Source: Steromphala cineraria (Eukaryota; Mollusca; Gastropoda; Trochida; Trochidae). From it: a stretch of DNA of 64,000 nt. Below, one piece after another: positions 37,319 through 52,300 of the stretch (the stretch's first letter is position 1; each line of letters opens with the position of its first letter). The translations under genes were made by a program, and so were the position numbers. The notes beneath the pieces were generated by a model that saw nothing but the letters and a program-made list of their open reading frames with translations, was not told where the DNA came from and did no database searches. The stretch spans positions 3,808,330-3,872,329 of the forward strand of contig OU744736.1 of NCBI GenBank assembly GCA_916613615.1. The letters are read 5' to 3'.

Positions 37319-40300
37319 CTGAAACAAAGTAAACCAAATATACCAAACATAACAAATAATGATGTTAGTTTGGCTAGTTGTTTGTTATCATGTTGGAATA
37401 TTATCATTGACTTTTAAATTGTATTATGAAAACAATATAATATTATATTACACAAAACAAATTCTGAAGTATAAATTATATAATTATATAAAATGTAACA
37501 AATCAACTATATGTAATTCACGATAGTATGACATTACATTTTCTGTTGGTACGTTTTCACTACGATCAAAATTGCATATTCCCCATTGGATTATCTTAAC
37601 CTACCTTGTATAGTGTCTGGAAGAAAATAATATCAATATGAAATGGCTTTCCTGTTGTGAATACATTAGGCAATTTGGTTCCGCATTCAGTTGTTTTTTT
37701 CGTTTGAACCATGTTGATTGTGTCGTTACAGTTGTCGTGACTCAGAGAGACCCGTATGATTACGGCTGCACGCCTCCGCGCGAATAACCATATGTTGAAA
37801 CTGGATAAAAATATCTTAAATCAGATAACATGTATATGACATAATTCCATATATCCTAATTCCATCGTTATATCCATGCGCATCTCTGTAAAGATGTATA
37901 TTGTATATATATGTGTATATCATTGTATATGGACCAGAGGCCTCCAGTACAATAAACTTCTTTTTGACTTTGACTTTGACATAATTATGGAACCCAAAAT
38001 GTACTAAATCAACCAATTCAAAATATTTAACGTATATCTAAAGTATATTGAAGGACACAATCAAACTTTAAGTATTATAATTCAAATTGAGTAAAATGGA
38101 AGGAAACGACTTAAATTGAAATGCTCGACTGCTGCACAATGTTGAGAGGAGTCCATAGGTAGGTTCGACCACAGGGTCCAGTGTTATTGGAAGTTCAATC
38201 GACCCCGCTGCAAAAAAAGGTTTGGAGACAACCCCTCGATTAAACACCTTCATAGTTACATGTTCTTAAATGTGTTGAAATCGAGGGGTTGTATCAAAAC
38301 TTGTTTTGCATCGGAAACGATTGAACTAACAATGGCACGTGGGCCTGTGGTTTCGACAGGTATGCCAGTGTGAGGTTCTTCTTTAAGGATGTAGGCGCAT
38401 GGATAAGGAGCATTTTAGAGAATTATTTAAGGAGTTCACCACAACCCGCCTTCAGAGTGTTTGTTGCTTCTGTCTGCTTCTTTTTTCCAGTTATTCCTCT
38501 TGCTTGAAGCTCTAGTTCTAACGTCTCAACATTATCAAACTATTGTGTATGGAAAGTTGTCTGTATTGACTCACCAATGTAAATACATTATGCACCTATG
38601 TATCGGCTTTCATCCGGTATTTTGAATTTCAAGCAATAAGCGGTCTGTGTTTAAATCTAAATTATTAATGAAGTTATGAAATAACTATTTGGTTGATAGA
38701 TTATGAGAATAATTACAAATAATTCCCAATAACTGTTATCAGTAATGACATTGTTATGTCAAGGTAATGAGTTCCACGCTCGTAGTTCCGATCTGTGGCT
38801 TCATTTCACGACTTGTGCGTTTTTGAGTGACGAGTCAAAACTTAAGTTTTAACCTCAATAGCATATAGGAAATTAAAGTGAGATAAACATATCATAATCA
38901 CATTATATGGGAAAATAGAAGCGTCCTGCTGTTTAAAAAAAAACGATAGGACTGTCGCTTTTAATATATAGCTTTGAATGATATAACAACTCTAACATAT
39001 ATATAAGGGAAAGTTTATTTAGAAATAACGTTAGTATGACACAACACTATAAATAAGGAAAAAGACGAAATATTTTATGTTTTATTATCAGCCTATTATT
39101 ACTTTGAGTTAAATTTATAGCCTGTAACTATTGCAATACATGTATTTATATGATACACATTATCTGTAGAGACAGCTAAAGTAATAAATGTGAATGTCAA
39201 ATGCAATCTTTTCAAACGATATCTCCTAGGAGTTAACTTAAAACATGATAAAATTCTATTGTCAAATTGATGATTATAATCCATTCATATATCACTCAGT
39301 TCTATCGCAATTCAGTTATTTCTGTTATAACTATCTTAAAATATTTCATAAATGCAAGATAAAATTAATCTAACTGGTAAATCAATAAGTATATACTTAC
39401 AAGTCAGGCGCTGTAGGTGTACCAATTATAGTCATATTCCATGATCTCCTCGCCGAACATGGTAACTTCTTATTGGACATTTTCTGAATATATGAATGGA
39501 TAAAGAAATGATTATAGTTCGAAGATTATAATTTTGCATCTGACAACAATTTAAAGTTCGATGAGATTACATAAGAAAACAAAAGAATTTATTATAAAAA
39601 ATGTATGATTAAACTGACGAACAACTTAACCGTCACCAAAAAAATTAATCTACGAATGATAAAAACGAAAAGAGGGAGGAACGGGGGGGGGGGGGGGGGG
39701 GGGGGGGGGCGAACGTAGAATATGAGTGGTTATGAATTTTGAACAAATCTGTGTTGAAGTTCCTGTTAAAACCCATTTTTCTCAGATATCGTCGTTTTAA
39801 ACTCTAGGCATGGAAGGGGAGTTAAAGTTACATGTTGAAGTATGAATCTGTAAATCAATAACAACAGACTGAGAATTAGATTTTGAGGCAAAGGATCATG
39901 TTTTTTTGCCTCAAAATGCTTATACGAAGGTAATTTTCCTTTGGATTTCACTTGAGACATCCTGCCACGAAATCAAAAGTAGTACACCAGTCACCCTAAT
40001 TCTGCAATTATTTACTGCAAATATGGACATACGCTCGTACTCAGTTAGTTTTGAAGATACCGTTTTTCATGACTCATGTTTATTGTGGTGCTTCTAAACC
40101 TTTCAGATTATAGTACAAAACCATTTTAAGTAACAGCTTAACACTCACTGAAATAAACCCATGGCAATGAGAAGGTCTTTTATGAAGTTCATAAATATTA
40201 AATGAACGTATTTATTTTGTTTTCCTTTTGATGGTGTAGTTGAAATGCCAATAATCTCAAATTGAGTCTTATACGTGGGTGAACCAGCAAAGTACAAATA

Positions 40301-43300
40301 AATGTTTTTTGTGCTTCATTTTCAGACCTTAATTGTTTTAAAATATTTACGTAGTAATTTAATGAACAATCATACTTAAAACTTACATACTAATTTATAG
40401 CTCTGACATCGAAACTAAAAGCTTATAGAAACAAAGAATAGTAAAAGGTCAATCGATATAAAATGAAAAGAAAATTGTGATAACGTAACGTATTTAAAGT
40501 AGTGTGTCACTTGGTACCTCAAAAAGATGAGACAATTTTAGATTAACCGTATTTATTAAATAGTTGGCATAACTTATGAAATTTTGAAAAGATTTTTATA
40601 ACTGATATACAAATTGTTTGAAATAAGCCGAAACTCAATCAGTCTAAACTCATGTCCAAAAGAAACGATACCATACAAATCCCAAAATAACTCAATCCAC
40701 TGCAGATCAATAAGACTAAAACATAGTAATATCATTTCTTCAGTAGTCAACTTACGTCTATGCAAAATTTGGAAACATTATCTTTTCACGTTTGCGAGAA
40801 ACATGCATTTGAAAAAAATCATGAATCTGGAATCTCCTTAACTAGGCGAGATAGCAGAGAGAAATTGGACACTTTCGCTTGTTTTAAAACGTTCTAGTGC
40901 AGTGACGCGTCAACGAATTTATGTCAAATAAAGTGTTTTATATCAACAACATTTTTTTCTGACATAAATTCAATACTTTATCAATTTTAAAGTGAAATGA
41001 CAAAAGTTCTGTTCATAAAACAATTTGAAATTTCGATTTATGCACTCCATGTACATTTGAAAAGACACAAAATCAAAAGTATCTTTTCCTGAAGAATGAA
41101 AATGTGCATAATTCTTTACAAGACATATGCCTGTTAGACACACTTAAATTCGACTCTGTCAGGTTATAGAATTTTGTTTCGGACGACTTTGAAAACTTGG
41201 TATCGTTTCTTTTGGACATGAGTTTACTATTTCATGATATACACTGTGAATCTGCCTAAACAAAGATTTTTTCAAATCCTCTGTTGGTTCTGAAAACAAC
41301 TTGTGCAATGTTAAATTAATCTTTTGTTTCAAATCTGCAGAATATTTCATTTCTAATGTTACAGATTTATACCTAATGATTCGCTTAACAGCTTTAGTTA
41401 TGTTTTAATCTTTTAAAACTACACGAAATCTAAATTTGTATGAGCACGCGAGGAAGTCATTTTTTCTTGTTTTTAATGTGTAAATATGGTCTTCAGCCTG
41501 TTGCATAACAACAAAATTTACACTTTGTCTAATATTTGTGCTCAGCAACCTATCACATAAAAACAAAGAGAATTTACTTTAATAAATGACACACGTGATT
41601 TACAAGGGCCTCGATAATTAATTTTTATCAATTTTACCGGCACGATTTTGGATAGTGAAGAATTAGACTCCGATTTTCACAGTAAACCGCCTGCATCTCA
41701 AAATCTCGCCAAAAATGATACCCCAAGGTATACCCTTTATTTTCAACAATTTCTTACCTCATTACCAGCGTGCATAATAAAAAATGCACCCACCTCTGTC
41801 GCATGTTTCTGATGTAAGCTCATTTAACCATCGCAAGGCGGGCAGCAAAAGGTTAAGATATCATCCTTGGGGCAGGTTACTCCAGTGTACTATTCGTAAT
41901 ACATAATCGCCTCTAAACGCTATTTAAAAACGAGGATGTGATTGGATAGCTTACAACTGGGTTTGTCTGAGCTAAACTGGTTATAACATGCGACAGATGT
42001 GCGTGCATTCAGACCGAGACGGAGAGGAAATTCCGGCTGGTTCGACCCCGATAGAGACAACATTTTGTGGTTTATCTCTGAGCTCGGTCGATTTTAATCA
42101 GACTGTACAATATCCCTAAATATTTTGTCCATCTCATGTTCAAATTTAACGTGGTTCTTTCATATGTTTCCTTTAAGAGGTAAAACATCTCATAAATTAA
42201 TTTGATTTCTTTTAGCCGTCAATATAGGTTGTACGTATAAAGGGAAAGCACCTATCTTCTATTTTAGTGAGAACACCATTCGAAGAAAGGATAAACGAAG
42301 CTGAATTGAAGTTTGTACTTCTATTATCGATTTGAATAGACTGTTTGCAAATTGTAAGAGTTTGTGTTAATGAGATTTTTATAGATTTTTAGAGCCTTTG
42401 AACATGTTCTTACTTACAGGGTCTGTGAATGTCACTGAACTGCCGACACAGTGACCTTTGACACGGGACCAGGAGCCAGATTTCTGACACTTTCTTCTCA
42501 CTGGACCGCATTGTAAAAATCCCACCATACACGTGTAGGTGACGACTGAACCTGCGGGGTATTCACTTCCGTTTGATTTGTAGTGAAGGGCGTTGTCAAC
42601 TTCCGGTGGAGCTCCACATGGTATCGACTCTGGGAGAATGCAAAGCAACTGATAAAAGTACATGAGTTGGAGAGTATCAATGAGCAACACATAGATGTAT
42701 AGAAGGTATTTATAAGCACATGAGAGAACGGGGATTATCATTGGTAATAGCACAGGAGTTTGGAGAGTAAAATTGAATAGTTCATTGGAGGTTGGAAAGT
42801 ATCATTGTGTAACACAAAGGTAAGTATCAACACATTGGAGAATAGGGGTTACCATTAGTAAAATCACGTGGGAGGAACTATCATTGATTAAAGCACATAC
42901 GCATCAATCACATGCTTTGTATGGTTAATATCAGAACACAAAACATGCGAGTATTGAATGTGTCAGTGAGCAAATAGTTTGAGTTTTGAAAGTATCATTA
43001 CCAATAGGATATGAGAGTACCATTGCCATTAACAATGGAGTATGAGAGAGAGTTAGTGAGGAAAGCACTGTGAATGGAGAGTATTATTGACAATAGCACA
43101 TGGGAGTGAGATTATACATTGGAATAATGATACCATTGACGTTACACATGGGGGTATCACGATTATCATACACGAGAATATGTAGAATATGGAGAATATG
43201 TAGAGTACCATGGACAATACCACAAAGGAGTTTCATAATAATAACAACACACGTGACAAACTTTCTTCAATAAAGGTGCATTTAACTGATGAGGAAAGAG

Positions 43301-46300
43301 AAAGTTTCAAGTTATGTTGTAACAAAACTGAAAGCTTTTTTGTTTTTTGTTGTTTTTATTGTTCCCAGATAGTTACACAGTCAAATATATTTGCATATTG
43401 ACATCAAAACAAGGTGTGACATAGGTTAAGCAATATACATAAGGTACAGAAATCATACTTGGTTGTTGAATAATGGGATGAACGGCCCCCATTTATTTTA
43501 GATTTTTTCAGTTTCATTATTTCTTATGAAAATAAATCTTTCAACCAGAAATATCTGTTTTAATTGTTTTTTTTGTAATGATCTAATTTTGGAATCATCT
43601 TTTTAATATTACATAAGTGGATATATTTATTGGCGGAGATAATGATTTGGGCCATTAACACATTTTTATGTAGTGTAACGAACCAAATCAAGTATTTAGA
43701 GAAATTTATCTTCTGCGGGAAGTATTTGTTAATCCAAAGTTCAAGTTCTCTCCAAAACATCATGGCTTCGCAACAGTCCCAGTAAACATGACAAATACTC
43801 TCAGAAACAGCATTGCAAAAGCTACATAACTCATTGTCAATGAGATTCATTTTCAACAGTTCTTTTGTTGTATATATTACTTTTTGTAAAAATTTGTATT
43901 GAAAATCAAGAAGTTTAACATCTTTGAGGCCATGTCTATAGAAATTAAATGTATTGTGCCAGTCAAATTCACAGTCATTAAATGATTGTTCCCATTTTTC
44001 ACAAATCTTAAGTTTGTCAACTTTGGAAATAAGCTTCCCATAAAATGATCTCGAACCTTTTGTAGAGTTCAACTGATTTCTTTGGTAAACATTGATAAAC
44101 AAATTATAACAAGATATATTTCTTGTTTGTTTGATAACATATTTCCAATTTTCAGGTAAGCTGTGAAGCAGATTATTATAATCAAGTATTGTTCCTCTTA
44201 TTTGGTATCCTGTATTTAACTCATCAAAAGACATGAATCCATGTTCATTACAAAGGTCTTTGATGGTAAAAATGCCCATATTGACCCAGTGCTTAATAAA
44301 ATGGTGAGGGTTCTTGAAATTATGATTAAGCCATAATGGCTCTGCAAGGATATTGTCAATATTGTCCCTTTTAACATTCAATTTTTTACAAACTGTATTC
44401 CAAGCTATTAAAACATCTTTCCAAAAAGGGTTTTTAAATATTAAATAATTTATCAACATTTGCTCCATATTTTAGAAAATCATTGTAAGGAATATCATTT
44501 GGATTAATCTCAAGTGTTTTTTTTACACTAGAATCGAAGAGTAGATAATTTCAGAGCATAGATAAATGTTTTTATATCAACCATACCTAATCCTCCTTCA
44601 GTCTTTAATCTTTTCATTGTGCTTCCTTTTATCTTATCTCTTTTATCATCCCAGATAAAATTAAAAATATTAGTTCCAAAGATTTAATAAAATCTTCAGG
44701 AGGATTTGGCAATGCGCTGAAAATATGAACTAATTTTAAAAGGGCTAATGTTTTTATGACTGTTATTTTTCCTATTAATGTTAAATTTCTTTTTCTCCAA
44801 ACTGCCAATAGTCTGTTTATTTCCTCAAGTCTTTTTCTGGTATTGATCACCCATAAGTCAGCCAAGTTTTGCTTCAATTTGATTCCTAGCACTTCAAACT
44901 CCCCATTATACCATTCAATATTCAAATTTGAACATAATGTCTTTTCCCAACCTACATGTACCATGAAACCAAGCCAAATTGCTTTAGTCTTACATGTATC
45001 AATATTGATTTTTTAACCTGGCAATTGAAAGTTTTTGATAAGGTTAGACACATTATTCATTTGAAGGCAACGTATTATAGATAATATTATATAGATGCAA
45101 CAATAAGTACAAAAACGAGAAACATCATATGGAAATAGTTCTATTGCCACGAAAAGCTCATATCATTGATCATAGTAAATGGTTTGCAAGAGTATTAGAT
45201 TAAATATTCATTATGATTGTTAATTTGATATGTATGAAAAGAGCAGATATCTGTCAAAACAACAGATTGTTATCCTATCTCCTTATATATATATATGCCT
45301 CCCAAAATATTTTTCATTTTTATTTGTATTTTCGATAACATCGATTGCATTAACTTCAAGCCGATACCGAGTAAAATCCTATGATAAAAAAACTGCCATT
45401 AACAATGTGATCACCGCGTTAGGGCACAGAATAAAACCTCCAATATCAACATTTAAAAATATTAGATCCATTTTAGCATTAGATTTGGTAAAATAGACAG
45501 AATTTAAAAAAACTTATCTACTTGTTCAATCAAGATGGGGATTTCATGATGTTTGAAAAAAATAATTCACAAATGAAAATTAGAAAAAAAGTGTTCAACT
45601 AGCTGTGACAATTAACTGTAAAAAATGACGTTTTGTTATGTAAAAGTACCTACATATTGTCAGTAAAATCATTCCAAATTCCATGATATTTGTACTGATA
45701 CCGATAGGAGGGATTGATACCGATAGGTAAACTGTCGGGATGCAGTCGTGCAATCTTACCGAAGCCGTGAAAGAAGCAGTAAACAAATGAACACTTTTCA
45801 AAATCAGTATTAAAATCAATAATAATTAACACAATAAATGAATAAAATATGTGTTCCATTTACCGTCTACACATCTTGTCATCCCATTCCTCAAGGTAAC
45901 ACATCTGGTGTAGAGGGGGCAGCTGGATTTACTGCCTCGGCCCGCCAGATTCTGAAGGCACAAAAGCAAAATAGTTAAAAGTTTGGTTTAAGTTTTTAAA
46001 TTGTTTCGAGCTAAATAAAAGCTGCCTGGGCTTGCCAAATTCTGAAGACAGAAAGCGACATAATACCGAGCTTTCTTTATCATGGTGTATGTTTTAGATT
46101 TGATAAGACCGATTAAACATTACAGATGAAAATCTCACTATGAATCTAAATGTTCTTATTCCACATGTTCTTATTTAAATGTATCTAACTATGTATATCA
46201 AATCCGGAAAAGAATCGCCCCCTATAAATGTATATAGGTATAAACATCAAACCAAGTTTAGAATCGCTCACCTTCAAATGTATTTAACTATGCACATCAA

Positions 46301-49300
46301 ACCCAGTGTCGAAACGCTCCCGTTTAAATATATCTCAGTATTTACATCAAACCCAGAATAGAATTGCCCCCTTTAAATGTATCTAACTATACACATCAAA
46401 CACACAAAAGAATCGCCCCCTATAAATGTATATAAGTATTTACAGCAAACCCAGAATAGAATCGCCCCCTTTAAATGTATTTAACTTTGCACATCAAACC
46501 CTGAATAGAACCGCCCCCTATAAATGTATATATGTATTTACAGCCAACCCAGAATAGAATCGCACCCTTTAAATGTATTTAACTTTGCACATCAAACCCT
46601 GAATAGAACCGCCCCCTATAAATGTATATAAGTATTTACAGCCAACCCAGAATAGAATCGCACCCTTTAAATGTATTTAACTTTTGAATCAAACCCTGAA
46701 TAGAATCGTCCCCTATAAATGTATCCCCCACCCCCTTTCATAAAATCTTTGTAAATAGCAATCAATTATTTAAGCTAACTTTTACATCGCGGTACATGAC
46801 CTAGAGTTAAAACTTGGACTCCTAACACCCCTTCTTCATTCCATATACATGGCATTTCGGTTAATGTTTGAAGTTGTTGTAATAGCAAAATCTAGAGCAT
46901 TATACCAGTTGTGTAAGAACTAGTTGACGGCATTCCGAAGACGAATTTGACCAATTAGAACATGAATCGTGACCATTATCTGCCTTTAAACTCCTTAAAG
47001 TTGTCTATGTTCATGTTGAATCTTGATTTACTCTCATTTGTTTTCGATTGATGTCGGTGAGTTTGATCTTTTTATCATAGTTGTCCTTTTTATAGCATCA
47101 TAATTACTAATGTGAACCTTTTCAAAAATTCATAACAACTTCTTGTCGCTGTTCGAGCATTATGTTCAAATTGCCTAAAAATCTTCGAATATCAAATCGC
47201 TAAATTCAAGGAGACCTTGACCTTTAGCTATTGTAATCAATATACCACTCTTTCAAATATCTATTTCTTATATCTTATGTCTATTTACCTGATATGTCAA
47301 GCCAAAAAAAAGCATGTTAATTATTCACGACCGTCAAGAAGGTTAGTGTGGCTTAAAAATTTCGAAGTCTTTTCTGCACTTATGACGTAAATCATTTGTA
47401 TTTGTACATGTTAAGAATGATTGATGACAAACTGATAAAAGTTGATAAGATTGAATCAAGCAAAGCAAAGAACAGGCAAACGTTATTTTTCTAAGAAAAG
47501 AAACATTTACTTTGACCATTATTCCTTCAAGTCCGTTCAGTAATTGTGGTGAAGAATTTCTTCTTTTGAACATTGTTTAACTCACCAACCTGATTGTCCA
47601 TGAAGATAAGTTCATATCCTATCGTGGCAGGTTGTTAATGGCTATTTATGAAGACTTAATTGAATCTATCGACCTTTTTTTCGCACTTATGAAAGCAAAC
47701 CACGCAAATATATTCATACTAGTATATGTAACCAGTAGCCACAATGTCGTTGAAATACTTGGTTATCGGTCAACAGCTTACCAATCCAATACAAATTACT
47801 AGTGCTGCTGTTAAAGGGACAGTCCTATTGGGGGTTTATTTTATTTTATACATAATAAAAGAGGACGCAGTGATGTCAGGAAAATCGAACAACCGTATAC
47901 ATGTACTCTCATTGTCTACAAGAACATGAACATTATTTAACTGCAAATGTTTTTAACTGCAAGGAATTACAGTACATTCAACACAATAACCACAAATCGT
48001 TCATCCTCTCGGGTAAAGGAATACTTTTGATTCTGTAGGTCTATTATCTCTATTGAACAAGAATTCGGAAACCTATGTTTAATCTTGTACCATGTACCTA
48101 ATCGTGTACTTGTATCACCAAGGTGATATGGGGACAAAGAATTAAATAGATTTTGCCTGTCACAAGAGTTGAGTTAAGGTACTCAAACAATACAAGTTTA
48201 AGAGTATTCACAGTTGTCGTTACAACGAAACAGTTACAATATAACAATATTCACCATAAATAGACATCGGCCTTAGTTCAAATTACTGGTGGAGAGTTGG
48301 AGTTGGAGTGAAGGAATATTATTTAACTTCGTAAATAAACAGTCGTTATCATACATTGTATCTACTTCACACGGTACTTTGTCCATCACCTTGAATACCA
48401 AGTGAGAGTGGTTTTTAGAGTGATCAGAACAAAAATTCACAAAATTCAATAAATATCTTAATTAACCTCGAAATCATGTCAAGAACCATTTACAGTTATT
48501 CACTTGAAGTATGTAGATCACTGGGTCATGATACACATCTACAGAATGCATGACTTACAGAATCGATATACGTAATTACTTAGCTCTTTTCATGTATGGA
48601 ATAGTGAATAGTCATATGGTTACATTCATTGTCTTGAATTTTTAATACTGATAAAAAGCCATAATGGAAAAGTTAAAAGCTTTGGTTAAATATGAAACAC
48701 GATTAAGCGATATCAATCCAATATTTTGGGAAGTTGTTTTCTAAGTTGTTATGGTTTTATTTTATGCATGAAATTGATGTCTGAGTATTTGATATTGTAA
48801 GGTCATATTCTAACCTTCGCCAAAATAGGACTGGAGACTTTAAAAAATGTCCGGCCTTTGTTTAGATACGAAATACCAGTTGTCCGATACAGATTTACTT
48901 TTACATCCACCAGAACGTCTGATCACGTCAGGTACAATTCCACATGACCACTTATTTTAAGACAATGGGAGGATAAGATTGTCTGAAATTGTCTGATATG
49001 TGCATAGATGTGTGCCGTGTGAATGTGAGTCTATTACTTTAAGTAATTATAAAATGAGTTTTTAGGGAAAAGGCACAAAAATAGGTTGATATCTATATCA
49101 AATTAAACACGAATTCAATTTTGTTTTCACAAATACGAGGATGTATTTAAACATTAAAAAAAATCTTAACCCATTTTCCCTTATTCATCTCCGATTTATA
49201 AGTCATCTCCACCTACGTTTCAGTACCGATATCAAAGTGTCAAGTGAAGATGTTGGAGATGCTGTACATCTGTACTGTGTCATGAAACTGATCCTTAAAT

Positions 49301-52300
49301 GTGGCCTAAAATAATTTTGACAATGCTCGTCACAACATCTGGTCATAAGGTATCATGTGGTATTAACTTAAAATCCAAAACTTATCACTATAAGATATGA
49401 TTAGAAATAGCCCGTGATTTATTTTATCCACGTTACAAAAAACTACATGTACAGGAGGGAAAATTATCATTTAATACAAATATTGTTACATGCTTTGAAT
49501 ATTCAGGAATATAATATAATCATTAGAATGTTTTCATTGCAATGTCCTGTTTTGTCAATTACTGAATAATGATTAACAGTATAAACAAACGTACGATATA
49601 AACTGCAATCATAAAAGTAACTTTACAACCTTTAGTAATCACTGATTAAGGAACAAAAAACGATAGAAGTTTGAAACAAAATATTTCTTATTAATCCACC
49701 ATTTCTTTAAATAACCAACAAATCCTAAATAAAGGATGGATAACCAACGTTTTACATAAATAATCTAGAGTGAGCAGGGGTCAGCATTTTTGTTGTTCAG
49801 ACGTACGTTTAAATGATTTTACGCAATAATTTGAGTAAAGTTATCAAATGTGTTACTGTTGTACAAGGTATGAGCAAGGCTGTGTCATCACATCAAACTG
49901 CCATGTGTAACGAAATAACGTCACATATCAGCAGTTCTATCCTTCACATCAAATCTGCATCAAAGCTTGTCCATAAGTGCGAAGGTTTATATAGATAGAG
50001 TCTAACACGTTATACTGAACCTTCTGTGAGTCATGCAATCGGTAATAAGTCTCGAGAGCTTAACAATCGTATAATATCTTTATTGCATGCAAACCCCGTT
50101 CTTCTTACCTTGAATGCAATTTGCCGTTTGTAAATAATTTTTGCGACAAATGGCCGTCAAATGGGCAGTCAAATAGCTCTGAATACAGGTGTGTACATAA
50201 ACATAACAACATGTCGACTTGGATTTGTACTATCCATGACGTCACTGAGAGGCAACATTTGCGGTGGTCTAACGTGCAGATATCAGCTTTCATGTAGTGA
50301 AAAAACAAATGTTTAGTGTGTTTCTGGGTTGTCAAAACTCCTGTGTGTATTGCCGCATTATGTTACAAATAGAAATGAAGGAACAATCGCGATTCTTGTG
50401 ACAAGGATAGTTTTGTTCTAATTTGTCAATTTTCTGAGGGGATTCACAATATTTTTGCTACGTCGTATAAGGCACCTTTTTGGTGTTTTTGTAAACAAAG
50501 GGGTAGACAAAGAGTCATTATGGACAGTTGTATAAGTTTTGCGTCACGTGTCCCAGTACCAGCACCAAGGTCACGTGATTTAGATGTTTCACAATTGTCA
50601 CCTAAATACATTGAAATTGCTCAACTAAAAGTTTTAAGCATATTTTTTTAGGTTTTAACTATGTCATTACGAATTCAACGGACAGCATCAATATTAAATA
50701 GCTTTCGATATTTAATTTTGAAAATGGTAATGTTTCCTTTGGACGTCAGTTTAGAAATAAATTTCTAGTTAGCGATAGTGGATTTTAAACTATATTCTTG
50801 CTAACGGCTCATAAGGGCTTGTTATCATTCTAAAAAAAAGTAAGTTAGTGAGATATAACACATACAGAAATTACGAATATTACACTGGGGTATATCATTC
50901 TTGTTGGAATCCAATTACAATCAAATGTTGAAAGTTAACGGATAACATCTGTCATTAAATATTAGCGTGCATGATGGATATATAATACAACATATGGAAA
51001 CTATAAGGAAGATTTTTCTTCTTTGATAAACGTCGTTTCGAGAATATTTGATTTCATGAATGGGTAGGAGAAGACATAATAAGGTCAATGAAAAGTTGAG
51101 ACGTTTTCGCACTCATAAAATATGAACAATCGGAATCAATGAATGCGATTCAAATGAATTATTTGCAACCATGAATATTGAATTAGGCATTTTTTTATTT
51201 AACACTGTATACGCCTCCCAACTAAATTGACATGATTTCGATGCTGTTCGTGCTGGAAAGCATGATTGTACACGTAGCTTCACTGTGGATTTCGGCTCTG
51301 TTGAGAGCCGTTTCTTTGCGGCTGTCTCTCATAATATTTGATCTTTACAAACAAGATGTAATCCAGAACATGTTTGTAGGCATTCTTATATGCCATTTCG
51401 AATCTTAATTGCAAAATAGTTTCGTATTTACATAACGTTTAGCGAGTTCATATATTCGGTGATTCACAAGACCTTGGACATTTGTTTGCCAATGCAGTAG
51501 AATCACAGGGTCTCTACTTGCATTATTTAGCGGTTGTCGACACTAGAAATATCATATTCGGACATAAGTCATAAACATAAACAAAAGTTTCCTGTAAATA
51601 TTTTGTTTATACTTTGGGGATTATATTTTGTACATTTGTAAATGATTTAAATTTCAAGACCAAAGTGCTCTGGATTTCAGCGCAGTACCAAGCATGGATC
51701 GCTAGTTCCAGCCGATTCTCGCAAATTTAACCGCAATGCATATTCACTAGGTGCTGTGGGCCTACCATGCAATCATAGTAGAAGCCGCGATATGTAATAG
51801 ATATTAGGATAGTTATCAATTTGTATCGGGGAATGCAAGGACTGTCTCACGACCGAACGGACAGACTATCCATGCATTTCCCGATACAAATTGATAACTA
51901 TACTAATAACATACTTACATATCACTTGGACCGAGCGAAATCAGAGCCAAATATTAAAGATGTTAGAACATGATTATTTTCACAACCCTTCTTGGGCCCC
52001 TCTAAAATTTATGAATGAAGTTTGTTGTACTCCAGAAGGGGCACCTGATCGTTCGAAGCATGCAGAAATCGGGTATTAAGCACGGGACACGAAATGAATG
52101 TCCTTAGCACGTGCACGTTGTGCAGTGCGTGAACATACGGGTACTTGCAACAAGTTTTCCCTCAGTCGTCCATTTCGTCCTTGGTTTTCACTGATTCGGA
52201 CGTCTTATTGCTTGGTGCCCCAAAGGGCACCAAGTATTATGATTTGATTCTCCTAAAACTTTTCTGAATTCTCTCAATATTACTCTTGATATTTTCAAAG

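Noticed and set aside
37605..37616. A 12-nt micro-exon (ACACTATACAAG) between exons 4 and 6 of the PAN-Sushi-galectin gene
   Set aside because: TTCTTCCAG before it looks like an acceptor, but the upstream acceptor at 37801 gives a 196-nt exon that stays open throughout, matches the incoming phase and encodes recognisable galectin strands. With the micro-exon, the last exon would be read in a poor frame.
49813..49998. 61-aa frame with faint resemblance to an ESCRT-III (CHMP) helix
   Set aside because: Similarity is limited to a few residues in an amphipathic stretch and no adjoining exon or continuing homology is visible.
51272..51290. Histone-mRNA-type stem-loop (GGCTCT GTTG AGAGCC)
   Set aside because: The six-base stem fits but the loop is not the usual UUUC type. 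There is no histone ORF upstream and no purine-rich downstream element; it is probably chance.
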